DNA from: Paeniglutamicibacter kerguelensis
Lineage (GTDB): Bacteria; Actinomycetota; Actinomycetes; Actinomycetales; Micrococcaceae
Reading direction: 5' to 3'
NCBI RefSeq assembly: GCF_017876535.1
Contig: NZ_JAGIOF010000001.1
Span: 496,001 to 560,000 of the forward strand
DNA: 64,000 nucleotides
Every line of letters starts with the position of its first letter. Within the stretch, counting starts at the first letter, position 1. Both the position numbers and the translations under genes were made by a program. The notes below the pieces were generated by a model, which saw only the letters and a program-made list of their open reading frames with translations, made no database searches and was not told where the DNA came from. Positions 35,494 to 45,149 of this stretch are shown piece after piece.

Positions 35494-38151
35494 ATGTATA
35501 TGGGTTGGGGCCGCATAGACAGCACGGTCACGCGCAGTCGACTCGATATCCTGCTCGAACGAGCGGTGGGGTCATCGATCGTGATCGCCCGGGGGCCTCG
35601 GGGCGCGGGCAAGAGCACTGCGGTTCGCGACTGGTTGATGCGCCAGGACCCGAATGCGGAGAGCTGGAGCTGGATCAACCTTCCCAAGCTAGATGAACAG
35701 CTTGCCCTCGATGCCTTTGGCGGGGAAACAGGCCTTGCCGCATCGAAACCTCTCGAAGATGACAGCGTGGCCGGACTACGTCTCGCGCATATCCGCCGGC
35801 AATTCGAACAGGCCGCCAATCCAGGCTCCCATTTGTTGGTGCTTGATGCGTTTGCCGCGCAGCACGATGCAGAGCTGTCGGCAATGCTGGAGGAAAACGC
35901 CGAGCAGCATCCGGGTCGGCGCCTGATCATCATCACGCACGAGTTCCTGGTGATCGAACGCCGCAGGACCTTGGCGCCCATAGACGTCTCGGTGATTCCC
36001 CCGCACGAATTCGCATTCACCGCCGAGGAAACCAAGCTATACCTCGCAGGGACGTTGTTGGCCGACTTCGCTGTGGAATTGACGGAGGAATCCTGCGGCT
36101 CCGCCGCGCTGCTTCGGCTGGCAAAACTTCGGGCAGAGACCATCGACATGCCCCGGTCGTTCGGTGGCACATTCCCGCCGGCCCGGCGCAGCAGTCTTGA
36201 ACCGTCGTTGGGTTCCGATCGCGGCAGGTTCGATCCGGAGGCACGTGCCATTGTGGACGCCGTCCAGGCCGCGGTCCGCCGCGACGTGTTGTTGTTGATC
36301 GAAAACGAGAACCTGGAACCGGAGCAGCTGGAGTTCTTTGCTGCATTATCGGTGCCGTCATTCGTGGACGAAACCATCGCACCCCAGATTTTCCCTGCCG
36401 CGCAACCACATTGGCTGAAGGACCTGGAATCGCGGGGAATTGTCTATCGTTCATCGCGAGACCCCGAGCGGGAACATCGAATCAATCCCGTTTTCCGCCG
36501 GGTTCTGCAAGACAAGTACCTTGCTCCGGCACCCGAGCGGTTCCGGGAACTGCACGAACGCTGTGCACGACTCGAAATGGCCAACGGATCGTCCTTCCGG
36601 GCTCTGCGCCATGCACTGGAAGCCGCCGACTACAAGCTGGCTTCGGATATCCTCCGCCTGCACGCCGATGAATTCTTTGAAGGGGATCTGGGCCGTCGCG
36701 GATCCTTGCTGCTCGACAAGCTGCCCATGACGGTATTGGCCAAGTACCCGATGCTCTCGGTTTGCTTGGCCGTTGCCTACAGCGCGACGGGAAAGTTCAA
36801 GTTCAAGACACTTGAGCTGTTGGCCTTGGCCGCGACCGGTGCCCACACCGTCGCCAGGAAGGGACCCGCTGCGGACAGGCTGGTCATGGTCATGATCGAA
36901 TCGGTGGCCATGCGGCTGAGCGGATTCGGTGAACGGGCAGCTCGCGCGGCCCGGGCGGGAGTCGCGCTGTATCGGGAAATGGCACCGAGCGAGCGGGACG
37001 ACATCGGGCCCTTCGAGGGAGCGATTTTGGTTCAATTTGTGCTGGCATTCCACAGCAGTCTGCTGCACCAGGAGGCTTTGGAAGTCGTGGAACTCGGGGT
37101 AGCCGCGGACCACCGGCACGATCGCAGCGAAAGCGACATGTACGCCGGCACGTTGCGCGCCTATCTGCATGCGCTGAGGGGTGACATCCACATGGCCAAG
37201 GCACAGCTGCTGGAATCGCGCCCGGAGCACTGGTCCAACCCGGCGACCAGCGCCTACTTTGCAGCGCCCTTTAGGCTCACCTCGTTCCTCTGTGCCCTGG
37301 AAGAGCAGCGTTTTGACGAGGCCGAACGATGGCTGGAACTTCTACAAATCGATCAGGAGGGCAACGAATTCTGGCCGGCAATCCGATTGGCGGAATCAGT
37401 GCTCGCGATCGTCAACGGTGAAACGACTGCCTCCCTCGTTCGGATGCAGAACTACTTGGTTCGAGAACGTGAACAGCCTGTCGCCCAGAAAGTTGGACGG
37501 CAGATGCTCATTGATGCTTCCAGCCTCTTGAACCTGGCGACCGGCGACGCCAGTGGGGCGCATCGGGTGACATTGAAATCCACCAATCCGGTGGCGAAGC
37601 GGTTGCTGCAGGCGCGCGTCCGTTTGGCTGAAGGGGATGCGGCCGAGGTGTTGCGACTGTGTGCGACCGTTGGCGTTCCGGTCTCGCCGCGTCCGCGCTT
37701 TGAGCAGGCGGTCTTGGTCTTGGCGGCAACGCTGCAGCAAAACAACCGTCCAGCCATCGGCGGAGCCATGCGTCTTGTCGCTGCATTGAGTGACGAGTTT
37801 GGGCTGGGGATCGCGTTGAATCTGTTGCCGGCACCGGATCTTGAACGGGTGCTCAGCCATGCACGAAGCATGAAAGTGCGCCTTGTCGTCGATGACAACG
37901 CAATCTCGAACATCCCCGGCGGGCTGGGCCGTGTGGTCCTGAGTGAGCGGGAACGGGCGGTGCTGGGCGAGCTGGTCTCCACGGCAAGCGTCGCCGAAAT
38001 CGCGGAGCGCCAGTTTGTTTCGGTCAATACCGTCAAGAGCCAGTTGCGGAGCGTGTATCGCAAACTCGGTGTCTCGGAACGCGCGGCCGCCATTGATGCA
38101 GCGCGGGTTCAAGGACTTCTCGTTTCTCAGGTTCCACATGACGGGGACTAG
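35494..38151 (+). CDS. Large ATP-binding LuxR-family regulator (MalT/LAL-like)
   Basis: 885 residues from the ATG at 35494 (MYMGWGRIDSTVTRSRLD). N-terminal P-loop IVIARGPRGAGKSTAVRDW (Walker A near residue 35), Walker-B-like HLLVLDAFAAQHDAEL, then a long helical repeat region of TPR type (about 300-750), and a C-terminal LuxR helix-turn-helix: LSERERAVLGELVSTASVAEIAERQFVSVNTVKSQLRSVYRKLGVSERAAAI. This is the layout of signal-transduction ATPases such as MalT. Ligand unknown. A TTG at 35449 is an alternative start. Divergent from the DAACS symporter. Confidence 0.88.
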   Translation: MYMGWGRIDSTVTRSRLDILLERAVGSSIVIARGPRGAGKSTAVRDWLMRQDPNAESWSWINLPKLDEQLALDAFGGETGLAASKPLEDDSVAGLRLAHIRRQFEQAANPGSHLLVLDAFAAQHDAELSAMLEENAEQHPGRRLIIITHEFLVIERRRTLAPIDVSVIPPHEFAFTAEETKLYLAGTLLADFAVELTEESCGSAALLRLAKLRAETIDMPRSFGGTFPPARRSSLEPSLGSDRGRFDPEARAIVDAVQAAVRRDVLLLIENENLEPEQLEFFAALSVPSFVDETIAPQIFPAAQPHWLKDLESRGIVYRSSRDPEREHRINPVFRRVLQDKYLAPAPERFRELHERCARLEMANGSSFRALRHALEAADYKLASDILRLHADEFFEGDLGRRGSLLLDKLPMTVLAKYPMLSVCLAVAYSATGKFKFKTLELLALAATGAHTVARKGPAADRLVMVMIESVAMRLSGFGERAARAARAGVALYREMAPSERDDIGPFEGAILVQFVLAFHSSLLHQEALEVVELGVAADHRHDRSESDMYAGTLRAYLHALRGDIHMAKAQLLESRPEHWSNPATSAYFAAPFRLTSFLCALEEQRFDEAERWLELLQIDQEGNEFWPAIRLAESVLAIVNGETTASLVRMQNYLVREREQPVAQKVGRQMLIDASSLLNLATGDASGAHRVTLKSTNPVAKRLLQARVRLAEGDAAEVLRLCATVGVPVSPRPRFEQAVLVLAATLQQNNRPAIGGAMRLVAALSDEFGLGIALNLLPAPDLERVLSHARSMKVRLVVDDNAISNIPGGLGRVVLSERERAVLGELVSTASVAEIAERQFVSVNTVKSQLRSVYRKLGVSERAAAIDAARVQGLLVSQVPHDGD

Positions 38152-38779
38152 TGCCAACTAATTGTGGCTTGTCCTGGACACTGAGTCCTATGCGGGGAGT
38201 CGATTCCACCATGTTCCAACCCGGAATCTTTCCCCAAATACCGGTGCAGCCCCCAAGCTTGCACTAGCGCATCTCCGCGATCGTTTCCCCAAACGGCTTT
38301 CGCTTTACTACCTGAAGTGGAGTTTCTCGGATTTCCGAGCCGTGGTCACTTCAGGATATTTCGCAGTGATAGAAACAACTATCTCAAGAGATCCGTTGCC
38401 CCATAAGCGCTTGGGGGACTATTCACCCTGCCGTTCACCCTCAAATGCACTCATTTCGAATCACTGACAGGTTTTCACTGAGAATTCTCCACATTTGCCA
38501 CCCCAAATGTCCTACAAATTGAGAAAAGGTGGTGCGAGTCACGCCGGTGGCTGTTGGGGAGTGAATCCGCCGCGAGACTCGAGTTCCAGTTTCTCGGTGG
38601 CGTTTTTTGTTGTGTCATATGCACATTTCGGCAGCGCCGCGCGGTGGTCTCTACTGTGTGCGACTCCCGTGTGGGTCAGCCGTCGAGGTCTCACCGGGCC
38701 GGGCCGGACACGGGAAAGGCCCGCTTTCCTCCTTCTCGATCGAAGGGAGAAAACGAGCCCAATCCGTGGGGGAGGCAGC
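38152..38779. other. 628-base gap without a recognisable gene
   Basis: This lies between two convergent genes, where such length is not needed. Composition is visibly more AT-rich than on either side up to about 38560. Open frames here give low-complexity, unfamiliar proteins. Near 38710-38755 there are short inverted repeats (GAAAG/CTTTC, CTTC/GAAG) that could terminate the peptidase gene. It may be the remains of a lost gene. Confidence 0.5.
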
Positions 38780-40447
38780 TTAGCCCAACAGCGCGCGGCG
38801 CAATGTGTCCAGGCCCACCGAGCCGACGTTCAGCGCCTGGGAGTGGAACTCCTTCAGGTCGAAGTCGCCACTCGCGCGTGCGGAACGCTCGTCGCGGATC
38901 TGCTCCCACAGGCGCTGGCCAACCTTGTAGGCGGGCGCCTGTCCCGGCCAGCCAAGGTAGCGGGTGAACTCGAACTGAAGCTGGCCCGCCGAGATGTCCA
39001 GGTTCTTTTCCAGGAATGCAAAGCCGTTTTCCGAATCCCAGGTGCCGTTGCCCCAGGCCTCGGGGATCTCCAGCTCCAGGTGCACGCCGATGTCGAAGAC
39101 GACGCGGGCCGCACGCATGCGCTGGGCGTCGAGCATGCCCATGTAGTCTCCCGGGTCTGAGAGGAAGCCGAGATCGAACATGAGGCGTTCGGCGTACAGG
39201 GCCCAGCCTTCGCCGTGTCCGGAGACCCAGCAGGCGTGGCGGCGCCAGTCGTTGAGCGTCTCGCGGGCCAGCACCGCGGTGGCGACCTGCAGGTGGTGGC
39301 CCGGCACGCCCTCGTGGTAGACGGTGGTCAGCTCGGCCCACGTCGTGAACTTGTCCTCGCCGACGGGGACCGACCACCACATGCGGCCGGGGCGCGAGAA
39401 GTCCTCGGACGGGCCGGTGTAGTAGATGCCGCCTTCCTGGGTGGGGGCGATCATGCACTGGATCTGGTCCATCGGTGCGGGGATGTCAAAGTGCGTGCCG
39501 GCAAGGGCCTGGATGGCGGCATCCGACTTCTCCTGCATCCAGGCCTGCAACGCATCGGTTCCGTTGAGCTGGCGCGCCGGATCCCCGTTGAGGATCGCCT
39601 TTGCCTCCTCGACGGATGCCCCGGGGGAGACCAACTTGGCCACGCGTTCCTGCTCGGCGATGATGTTGGCCAGTTCCTGCACGCCCCATGCGTAGGTTTC
39701 CTCCAGGTCCACCGCGGCGCCCAGGAAGCGGCGGGACATCAGCGAGTAGTACTCCCGGCCGACCGCGTCCTTTTCGGGTGCCAGCGGCAGCAGCTCGTTT
39801 TCCAGCACGTCTGCCAGGTTGAGGTAGGCGGCGTTGGCCCGCTGCGCTCCCGAAGCCAGACGCTCGCCGAGCTCCGGGGCGATTTTGCTGCCGGCCGCGG
39901 CCAGCGTGTCGAAGAAGCCGCCGGGCTTCGCGTAGTCGAGGGCCTGGGTGGTGACGATCTTGACCTGGCGTACCGCGGAAACAAGCCCGCGGGCGGCCGA
40001 ATCGCGCAGCGAGGCGATGTAGCCCTCCATGGCCGCCGGCAGGTTGTGCATGCGTTCGGCGATGAACGCGAAGTCCTTGGCGCTTTCCTGCGGCATCAAG
40101 TCGAAGATGGAGCGGATGTCTTGGGCGGGGGAAGCGATGTTGTTCAGCTCGGTGCGGCGGGTGTTGGCGATCTCGATTTCCAGGCCAAGACGCTCGTGCA
40201 TGGCATCGAGGGTGATCTCATCGACGGTGTCCGCCGGGTTCAGCGATTCGAGCGCGTCCAGGGCCGCGCGTGCGGCCTGGACCTGGGCGGCGGTTCCGGC
40301 GGGGGAGTAGTCGGAGTATGCGGCTTCGCTGCCCGGCAGACCCAGCGACGTGGCGAATTCCGGGGAGAGCTCGAGGAGCTTCTTGAAGTAGTCGGTGGCT
40401 ACGGTGTCGATGGCGCTGGATGTGCGCGTGGCTGTGGTGTTCGTCAT
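38780..40447 (-). CDS. DUF885-family metallopeptidase-like protein
   Basis: 555 residues. The family's zinc-peptidase-like motif is HEGVPGHHLQVAT (HExxxxHH variant) near residue 385, followed by WVSGHGEGWALYAERLMFDLGF, which supplies a further conserved Glu. The rest is helical (DYFKKLLELSPEFATSLGLPG at the start). DUF885 proteins occur widely in actinobacteria; substrate and location are unclear, and no signal peptide is visible, so it is probably cytoplasmic. Monocistronic, ATG 40447. Confidence 0.88.
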   Translation of the reverse strand: MTNTTATRTSSAIDTVATDYFKKLLELSPEFATSLGLPGSEAAYSDYSPAGTAAQVQAARAALDALESLNPADTVDEITLDAMHERLGLEIEIANTRRTELNNIASPAQDIRSIFDLMPQESAKDFAFIAERMHNLPAAMEGYIASLRDSAARGLVSAVRQVKIVTTQALDYAKPGGFFDTLAAAGSKIAPELGERLASGAQRANAAYLNLADVLENELLPLAPEKDAVGREYYSLMSRRFLGAAVDLEETYAWGVQELANIIAEQERVAKLVSPGASVEEAKAILNGDPARQLNGTDALQAWMQEKSDAAIQALAGTHFDIPAPMDQIQCMIAPTQEGGIYYTGPSEDFSRPGRMWWSVPVGEDKFTTWAELTTVYHEGVPGHHLQVATAVLARETLNDWRRHACWVSGHGEGWALYAERLMFDLGFLSDPGDYMGMLDAQRMRAARVVFDIGVHLELEIPEAWGNGTWDSENGFAFLEKNLDISAGQLQFEFTRYLGWPGQAPAYKVGQRLWEQIRDERSARASGDFDLKEFHSQALNVGSVGLDTLRRALLG

Positions 40448-40534
40448 GCCACCAGCCTAAGTGCTTCTGAAGCTGTTATTGAAGATTATTTCCGGAGAAT
40501 TTTCCGGTGGCAGTGATCTGCCGGGGAAAACAGC

Positions 40535-40585
40535 GGCGGCGGGCCGAAGGAAATCGTGAAATGCGATTCCATTCGTCCCGCCGCC
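40535..40585 (-). terminator. Terminator after the carboxylase beta-epsilon operon
   Basis: A 9-bp GC stem (40535-40543 with 40577-40585) encloses a smaller GGAATCGCA-like hairpin. On the minus strand it is followed by GCTGTTTTCC. Confidence 0.7.
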
Positions 40586-40615
40586 AAGTGTCCTTGCCTG
40601 CGATGTGTGTCTCCG

Positions 40616-40855
40616 TCAGCGACGGCCCGAGCGCCACGGCTGCGGGGCGGCTGCGAGCAACCGCCGGCGCTGCATGCGGCTGCGGCGCACGGCGTCGGAA
40701 CGGCTGTCGGAGTCTGCCGACGAAGCCGCGCTTTGCATGGCCGCGACAACCGCTGTGACCGCGGCGATTTCTTCGGCCGTCGGGGCACCACTCGTGAAGC
40801 GCAGGGCGGTCCCCGCCGAATCGCCTTCCGGCGCCTGGTGCTGGTTGCCGATCAC
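40616..40855 (-). CDS. accE: Acyl-CoA carboxylase epsilon subunit
   Basis: A small accessory subunit that stimulates actinobacterial acyl-CoA carboxylase complexes. 79 residues from a GTG at 40855 that overlaps the beta-subunit stop (GTGA). The N-terminal half contains [24 protein letters not shown] (family pattern TPEEIAALTAVL) and the end is basic, [17 protein letters not shown], with the conserved final Trp. Too short and overlapped to be obvious as a frame. Assigned from position plus motif. Confidence 0.85.
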   Translation of the reverse strand: MIGNQHQAPEGDSAGTALRFTSGAPTAEEIAAVTAVVAAMQSAASSADSDSRSDAVRRSRMQRRRLLAAAPQPWRSGRR

Positions 40856-42465
40856 AGCGGGATGTTCCCGTGCTTCTTGGCCGGCAGTGCCGCGTGCTTG
40901 TCGCGGGTGGCGCGCAGGCCGCGCACGATCTGCAGGCGGGTGTCGCTCGGGGCGATGACCGCATCGACGTAGCCGAGCTCGGCGGCCTGGTACGGGTTGA
41001 GCAGCTCGGCCTCGTAGCCCTCGATGATGGCGGTGCGGCGTGCCTCCACGTCGCCGCCCTCGGCGGCCACGGCGGCCAGGTCGCGGCGGTAGAGGATGTT
41101 GACCGCGCCCTGGGCGCCCATGACGCCGATCTGCGCCGTCGGCCAAGCGAGGTTGATGTCCGCGCCGAGCTTCTTGGAGCCCATCACGATGTACGCTCCG
41201 CCGTAGGCCTTGCGGGTGATCACGGTCAGCTTGGGCACGGTGGCCTCGGCGTAGGCATAGAGCAGCTTGGCGCCGCGGCGGATGATGCCCTGGAACTCCT
41301 GGTCCTTGCCAGGCAGGAAGCCCGGGACATCCACCAGGGTGAGGATCGGGATGTTGAAGGCGTCGCAGTTGCGCACGAAGCGGGCTGCCTTCTCGGATGC
41401 CGCGATGTCCAGCGTGCCGGCGAACTGCATCGGCTGGTTGGCGACGATGCCGATGGTCGAGCCCTCGACGCGGGCGTAGCCGATCATCACGTTCGGCGCG
41501 TAGAGCGACTGCATCTCCAGGAAGATTCCGTCGTCGACGATGTGCTCGATGACCTTGCGCATGTCGTACGGCTGGTTGGCCGAATCCGGGATCAGCGCGT
41601 CCAGCTCCAGGTCCTCGGCGGTGAGCTCGAGTTCCTCGTCGAACTCCACGGACGGGGCCTCGGAGATGTTGTTCGAGGGCAGGAACTCAAGCAGTTCCTT
41701 GCAGAACTCGATCGCGTCCTGCTCGTCGGTGGCCAGGTAGGTGGCGGTGCCGGTGGTGGCGTTGTGCTGGCGCGCGCCGCCCAGGGTCTCCATGTCCACT
41801 TCCTCGCCGGTGACGGTCTTGATGACGTCGGGGCCGGTGATGAACATGTGGCTGGTCTTGTCGACCATGATCACGTAGTCGGTCAGCGCGGGGGAGTACG
41901 CGGCTCCGCCGGCGCACGGGCCCATGATCAGCGAGATCTGCGGGACCACGCCCGAGGCGTGGACGTTGTTGCGGAAGATGTCGGCGAACATGGCCAGCGA
42001 GGCAACGCCCTCCTGGATGCGGGCGCCGCCGCCGTCGTTGATGCCAACCACCGGGCAGCCGTTGCGCAGCGCGAATTCCTGGACCTTGACGATCTTCTCG
42101 CCGTTGACCTGGCTCAGCGAGCCGCCGTAGACGGTGAAGTCCTGCGAGTAAACGGCGACCTGGCGGCCGTCGACGGTGCCGTAGCCGGAGACCACGCCGT
42201 CGCCCAGCGGGCGCTTCTTCTCCATGCCGAAGGCGTTGCTGCGGTGCACGGCCAGGGCGTCGAACTCGATGAAGGAGCCCTTGTCGAGCAGCATGTCGAT
42301 GCGCTCGCGGGCGGTGTGCTTGCCCCGTGCGTGCTGCTTCTCGATGGCGTCCTGCCCGGAGGGGGCCTGCGCGAGGGCCTCGCGGCGGCGGAACTCGGCG
42401 ATCTTGCCGGCCGTGGTCGACAGGTCGATCGATTCCGTGAGGTCGTCGATGCGGCTCTGGGTCAT
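40852..42465 (-). CDS. accD: Acyl-CoA carboxylase beta subunit (carboxyltransferase)
   Basis: AccD5/PccB-type carboxyltransferase that moves CO2 from biotin to acetyl- or propionyl-CoA. 537 residues, a typical length. Two crotonase-fold halves: [31 protein letters not shown] and [15 protein letters not shown] in the first; [51 protein letters not shown] in the second, holding the oxyanion Gly residues. Translationally coupled to accE. Works with the alpha subunit at 24.0-25.8 kb; biotin ligase is on the opposite strand 1.1 kb away. Confidence 0.97.
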   Translation of the reverse strand: MTQSRIDDLTESIDLSTTAGKIAEFRRREALAQAPSGQDAIEKQHARGKHTARERIDMLLDKGSFIEFDALAVHRSNAFGMEKKRPLGDGVVSGYGTVDGRQVAVYSQDFTVYGGSLSQVNGEKIVKVQEFALRNGCPVVGINDGGGARIQEGVASLAMFADIFRNNVHASGVVPQISLIMGPCAGGAAYSPALTDYVIMVDKTSHMFITGPDVIKTVTGEEVDMETLGGARQHNATTGTATYLATDEQDAIEFCKELLEFLPSNNISEAPSVEFDEELELTAEDLELDALIPDSANQPYDMRKVIEHIVDDGIFLEMQSLYAPNVMIGYARVEGSTIGIVANQPMQFAGTLDIAASEKAARFVRNCDAFNIPILTLVDVPGFLPGKDQEFQGIIRRGAKLLYAYAEATVPKLTVITRKAYGGAYIVMGSKKLGADINLAWPTAQIGVMGAQGAVNILYRRDLAAVAAEGGDVEARRTAIIEGYEAELLNPYQAAELGYVDAVIAPSDTRLQIVRGLRATRDKHAALPAKKHGNIPL

Positions 42466-42556
42466 CCCGGGGCTCCCTTGGGGTAGTTGCGTAGTAGGAA
42501 AGGCACAATAACTATGCCACCTCGGCCAGTCTAGTGAGGGTTTGGGTCGATTTGTG

Positions 42557-42571
42557 TGTAGGAACCCTACA
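42557..42571. promoter_or_regulatory. Shared carboxylase operator, beta/epsilon copy
   Basis: TGTAGGAACCCTACA, a perfect 6-3-6 palindrome identical to the core of 25907-25923. The flanks also resemble each other (CGATTT before, AAAAT or AAGAT after). It is centred about 99 bases upstream of accD and 96 bases upstream of the divergent SDR gene. Confidence 0.7.
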
Positions 42572-42659
42572 AAATCGCTTCGTGTTGGGGGCCAAGTTGT
42601 CCATAAAACAAGTTACTGACGGGTAGCTTAGTGGCTCCGGTTGCCGTAACCTGTGTCAC

Positions 42660-43520
42660 ATGAGTGAACCACGACGCGACATCATCGCCGCCAATGCGCA
42701 ATCCCTGAGGGGCCAAACCATCCTGATGAGCGGGGGCAGCCGCGGCATCGGCCTGGCCATCGCGCTGCGCGCCGCGGCCGATGGCGCCAACGTGGCGATC
42801 ATGGCCAAGACCGGCACCGCCCACGCCTCCCTGGAGGGAACGGTCCACACCGCCGCCGCGCAGATCGAAGCGGCCGGGGGCCGGGCGCTGGCCATCGTGG
42901 GGGACGTGCGCAACGACGAAGACGTGCTCGGTGCCGTGGCGCAGACCGTCGAGCGCTTCGGCGGGATCGACGTGGTGGTCAACAACGCCTCCGCCATCGA
43001 CCTTTCCAATACCGACGACGTGTCGATGAAGAAATACGACCTGATGATGGACATCAACGTGCGCGGAACCTTCCTGCTCTCCAAGTCCGCGCTGCCGCAC
43101 CTGCGCAAGAGCGGGAACGGGCACATCCTCACCCTGTCTCCTCCGCTGAACCTGGACCCCAAATGGGCCGGTGCACACCTGGCGTACACCATGGCCAAGT
43201 ACGGCATGTCCCTGACCACGCTGGGCCTGGCCGAGGAGCTGCGCGAATCGGGCATCGGGGTGAACTCGCTGTGGCCCGCCACGCTGATCGACACCGCGGC
43301 CATCCGCAACATGCCGGGCGGCGAGCAGCTGGTGAAGGCCGCGCGGTCCGCGGACATCGTTGCCGATGCCGCCCACGCCATCCTCACCAGCCCGGCCGGG
43401 ACCTGCAGCGGAAACTTCTTCACCGACGAGGCGGTGCTGGCGGCGGCGGGAGTGGCCGATCTGGGAGGCTACTCCATGGGCGCCCCCGAGGGCCGGCTGG
43501 TCCCGGACATCTTCCTCTGA
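42660..43520 (+). CDS. SDR-family oxidoreductase (HSDL2-like)
   Basis: A 286-residue short-chain dehydrogenase. Cofactor motif MSGGSRGIGLAIALRAAADGANV (TGxxxGIG class), the NNAS motif VVVNNASAID, and the catalytic region with Ser in TLSPPLNLDP and YTMAK (Tyr-x3-Lys). SPPLN is typical of the hydroxysteroid-dehydrogenase-like-2 group, which is usually linked to fatty acyl metabolism. No clear ribosome site is seen before the ATG at 42660. Divergent from accD, so it may share the palindromic control site. Confidence 0.9.
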   Translation: MSEPRRDIIAANAQSLRGQTILMSGGSRGIGLAIALRAAADGANVAIMAKTGTAHASLEGTVHTAAAQIEAAGGRALAIVGDVRNDEDVLGAVAQTVERFGGIDVVVNNASAIDLSNTDDVSMKKYDLMMDINVRGTFLLSKSALPHLRKSGNGHILTLSPPLNLDPKWAGAHLAYTMAKYGMSLTTLGLAEELRESGIGVNSLWPATLIDTAAIRNMPGGEQLVKAARSADIVADAAHAILTSPAGTCSGNFFTDEAVLAAAGVADLGGYSMGAPEGRLVPDIFL

Positions 43521-43558
43521 CAGCGGCCAGGCAGGGCGCCGGAAGGTGCGAAGGTGGC

Positions 43559-43564
43559 TAGGCT
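43559..43564 (+). promoter_or_regulatory. -10 box giving a possibly leaderless birA mRNA
   Basis: TAGGCT ends 7 bases before the ATG at 43572, the distance expected if transcription starts at the start codon itself. No -35 is evident. Confidence 0.45.
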
Positions 43565-43571
43565 TGTGCCC

Positions 43572-44438
43572 ATGAGCCCCGAACCAGCACCCGTTCCGCG
43601 ACCGCCCCTTGATGCAACCCGCGTGCGGGAGGTCATGAAAAACCGCGGCATGGGGGACCTGTGGGTCAGCCAGGCCACCGGGTCGACAAACGACGACCTG
43701 GTGGCACGGTCCAAGGCCGGGCCGCTGGCCCACCTGAGCGTTGAGACCACAGAGCACCAGGTGGCGGGGCACGGCCGGCTCGGGCGCGGCTGGGAAACCC
43801 CCGACCGCAGCTCCCTGGCCATCAGCATCTACTTCCGCCCGGACGCGGGTTTCGACCCCGCGGGGCTGCCCTGGCTCTCGATGCTCTGCGCCACGGCGAT
43901 GGTGCAGGCGCTGAACGAACGCACCGGGCTGGCCGCCGGACTCAAATGGCCAAACGACGTTGTCGCCGGGGGCTTCAAGCTCTGCGGCGTGTTGGCGCAA
44001 CTGGTGCTCACGCCCGAGGGCCCGGCCGTGGTGGTCGGCGCGGGGCTCAACGTCAGCCAGGAACGGGCGGAACTGCCCGTTCCCACCGCCGGCAGCATCG
44101 CCCTGCTCGGGGGGCGCACCACCGACAGGAGCGAACTGATGGCCGGCTACCTGGACAAGGTTGCCGACCTCTACGGCGCATTCGCCGCGGTGCACGGCCG
44201 GGCGGGTGAACCCGGGCCCGGGGACGCCCTTTCGCTGCGGCAGGCCATCGCCCGGCACATGGTGAGCATCGGGCACCAGGTGGACGCGCACCTTCCCGAC
44301 GGCACGGTGCTGCGCGGCACGGCCGAGGACCTGGGTGCCGAGGGCGCACTGATCCTGCGCGACTCGGCCGGAAAGCTGCACCACGTGCTGGCCGCCGACG
44401 TGTTCCACCTGCGCCGCAGCGACGGGAACTACGCCTAG
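43572..44438 (+). CDS. birA: Biotin--[acetyl-CoA-carboxylase] ligase
   Basis: Attaches biotin to the carrier lysine of the carboxylase alpha subunit. From the ATG at 43572 it is 288 residues; a GTG at 43554 with GGAAGG upstream is the alternative. Motifs: ATGSTNDDL, biotinyl-AMP loop GRLGRGWETP, LKWPNDVVAGGFKLCGVLAQ and VGAGLNVSQ, then a C-terminal SH3-like cap. It lacks an N-terminal winged helix, so it is a group I ligase that cannot itself be the repressor acting at the carboxylase palindromes. Confidence 0.95.
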   Translation: MSPEPAPVPRPPLDATRVREVMKNRGMGDLWVSQATGSTNDDLVARSKAGPLAHLSVETTEHQVAGHGRLGRGWETPDRSSLAISIYFRPDAGFDPAGLPWLSMLCATAMVQALNERTGLAAGLKWPNDVVAGGFKLCGVLAQLVLTPEGPAVVVGAGLNVSQERAELPVPTAGSIALLGGRTTDRSELMAGYLDKVADLYGAFAAVHGRAGEPGPGDALSLRQAIARHMVSIGHQVDAHLPDGTVLRGTAEDLGAEGALILRDSAGKLHHVLAADVFHLRRSDGNYA

Positions 44439-44561
44439 GGAGCGGCAAAACACTAGGAGATCCGGGGGTTTCTGGACCAAGTGTCGGTGCACTGGCCCTA
44501 CGATGGATGGGTAGGGAATAGACCGGCACGCACAACCGGTGTGGGGCCGAGGGAGCCGGAC

Positions 44562-45149
44562 GTGAAGCTGATACTGGAAATGCGCGAACGCGTGATCGTG
44601 AAGACGCGGGCGCACCCCCGCGCCCTGCGCGGTCCGTTGTTGCGTTTTTTCCTCCTGCTGGCGGCAACCAGCTTCCTGGCCGGACTGCTGATCCGCACCG
44701 ACCTGCCGGACTGGGCCGCCGAGGCCAGCCCGCTGCTGTTGGCCCTGCTGGGGGTGGTTTTCTGCGTGCTGCTGGTGGTCTGGTGCCTGCGCCCGCTGGC
44801 CCGCTGGGCCGGAACCTACACCTACCTGACCACCGAACGCATCGTGACAAAGCGCGGGCGATCCGCCGCCGGGCAGCGATCTATCGGACTCTACGCGATC
44901 CAGGACATCGTGGCGCTGACCGGCCGGCGTGCCCCGTACGAGGCGCCGGGCACGCTGCAGATCGTGCTGGCCGGACAGCGAATCAACATCCCGCACATGC
45001 CCGCCGTGCAGAAAATGCGGGAGCTTGGCATCGGCGCGATAACCGCACTGCCACGCTTCCCCCGGGTGGATGGTGTAAACATGGAAGAGCGCGTTGAGCA
45101 GGATCAACCAACGCACCCACAGCAAAGAGATTGGACTGAGCATGAGTGA
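44562..45149 (+). CDS. Membrane-anchored bacterial PH-domain protein
   Basis: 195 residues from the GTG at 44562, 6 bases after GGGAG. An N-terminal polar stretch, two hydrophobic helices (LLRFFLLLAATSFLAGLLI and LLLALLGVVFCVLLVVWCL), then a bPH/DUF304-type domain with YTYLTTERIVTKRGRSAAGQRSIGLYAIQDIVALTGR. The stop overlaps the start of the cyclase gene by 8 bases, so the two are coupled. The function of such proteins is not established; it may hold the next gene products at the membrane. Confidence 0.85.
   Translation: MKLILEMRERVIVKTRAHPRALRGPLLRFFLLLAATSFLAGLLIRTDLPDWAAEASPLLLALLGVVFCVLLVVWCLRPLARWAGTYTYLTTERIVTKRGRSAAGQRSIGLYAIQDIVALTGRRAPYEAPGTLQIVLAGQRINIPHMPAVQKMRELGIGAITALPRFPRVDGVNMEERVEQDQPTHPQQRDWTEHE

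Noticed and set aside
38495..39160. Plus-strand frames over the end of the DUF885 gene and the gap
   Set aside because: They overlap the well-supported peptidase gene and show shadow-type composition.
43572..44438. BirA as the repressor acting on the carboxylase palindromes
   Set aside because: The protein starts directly in the catalytic domain and has no helix-turn-helix.
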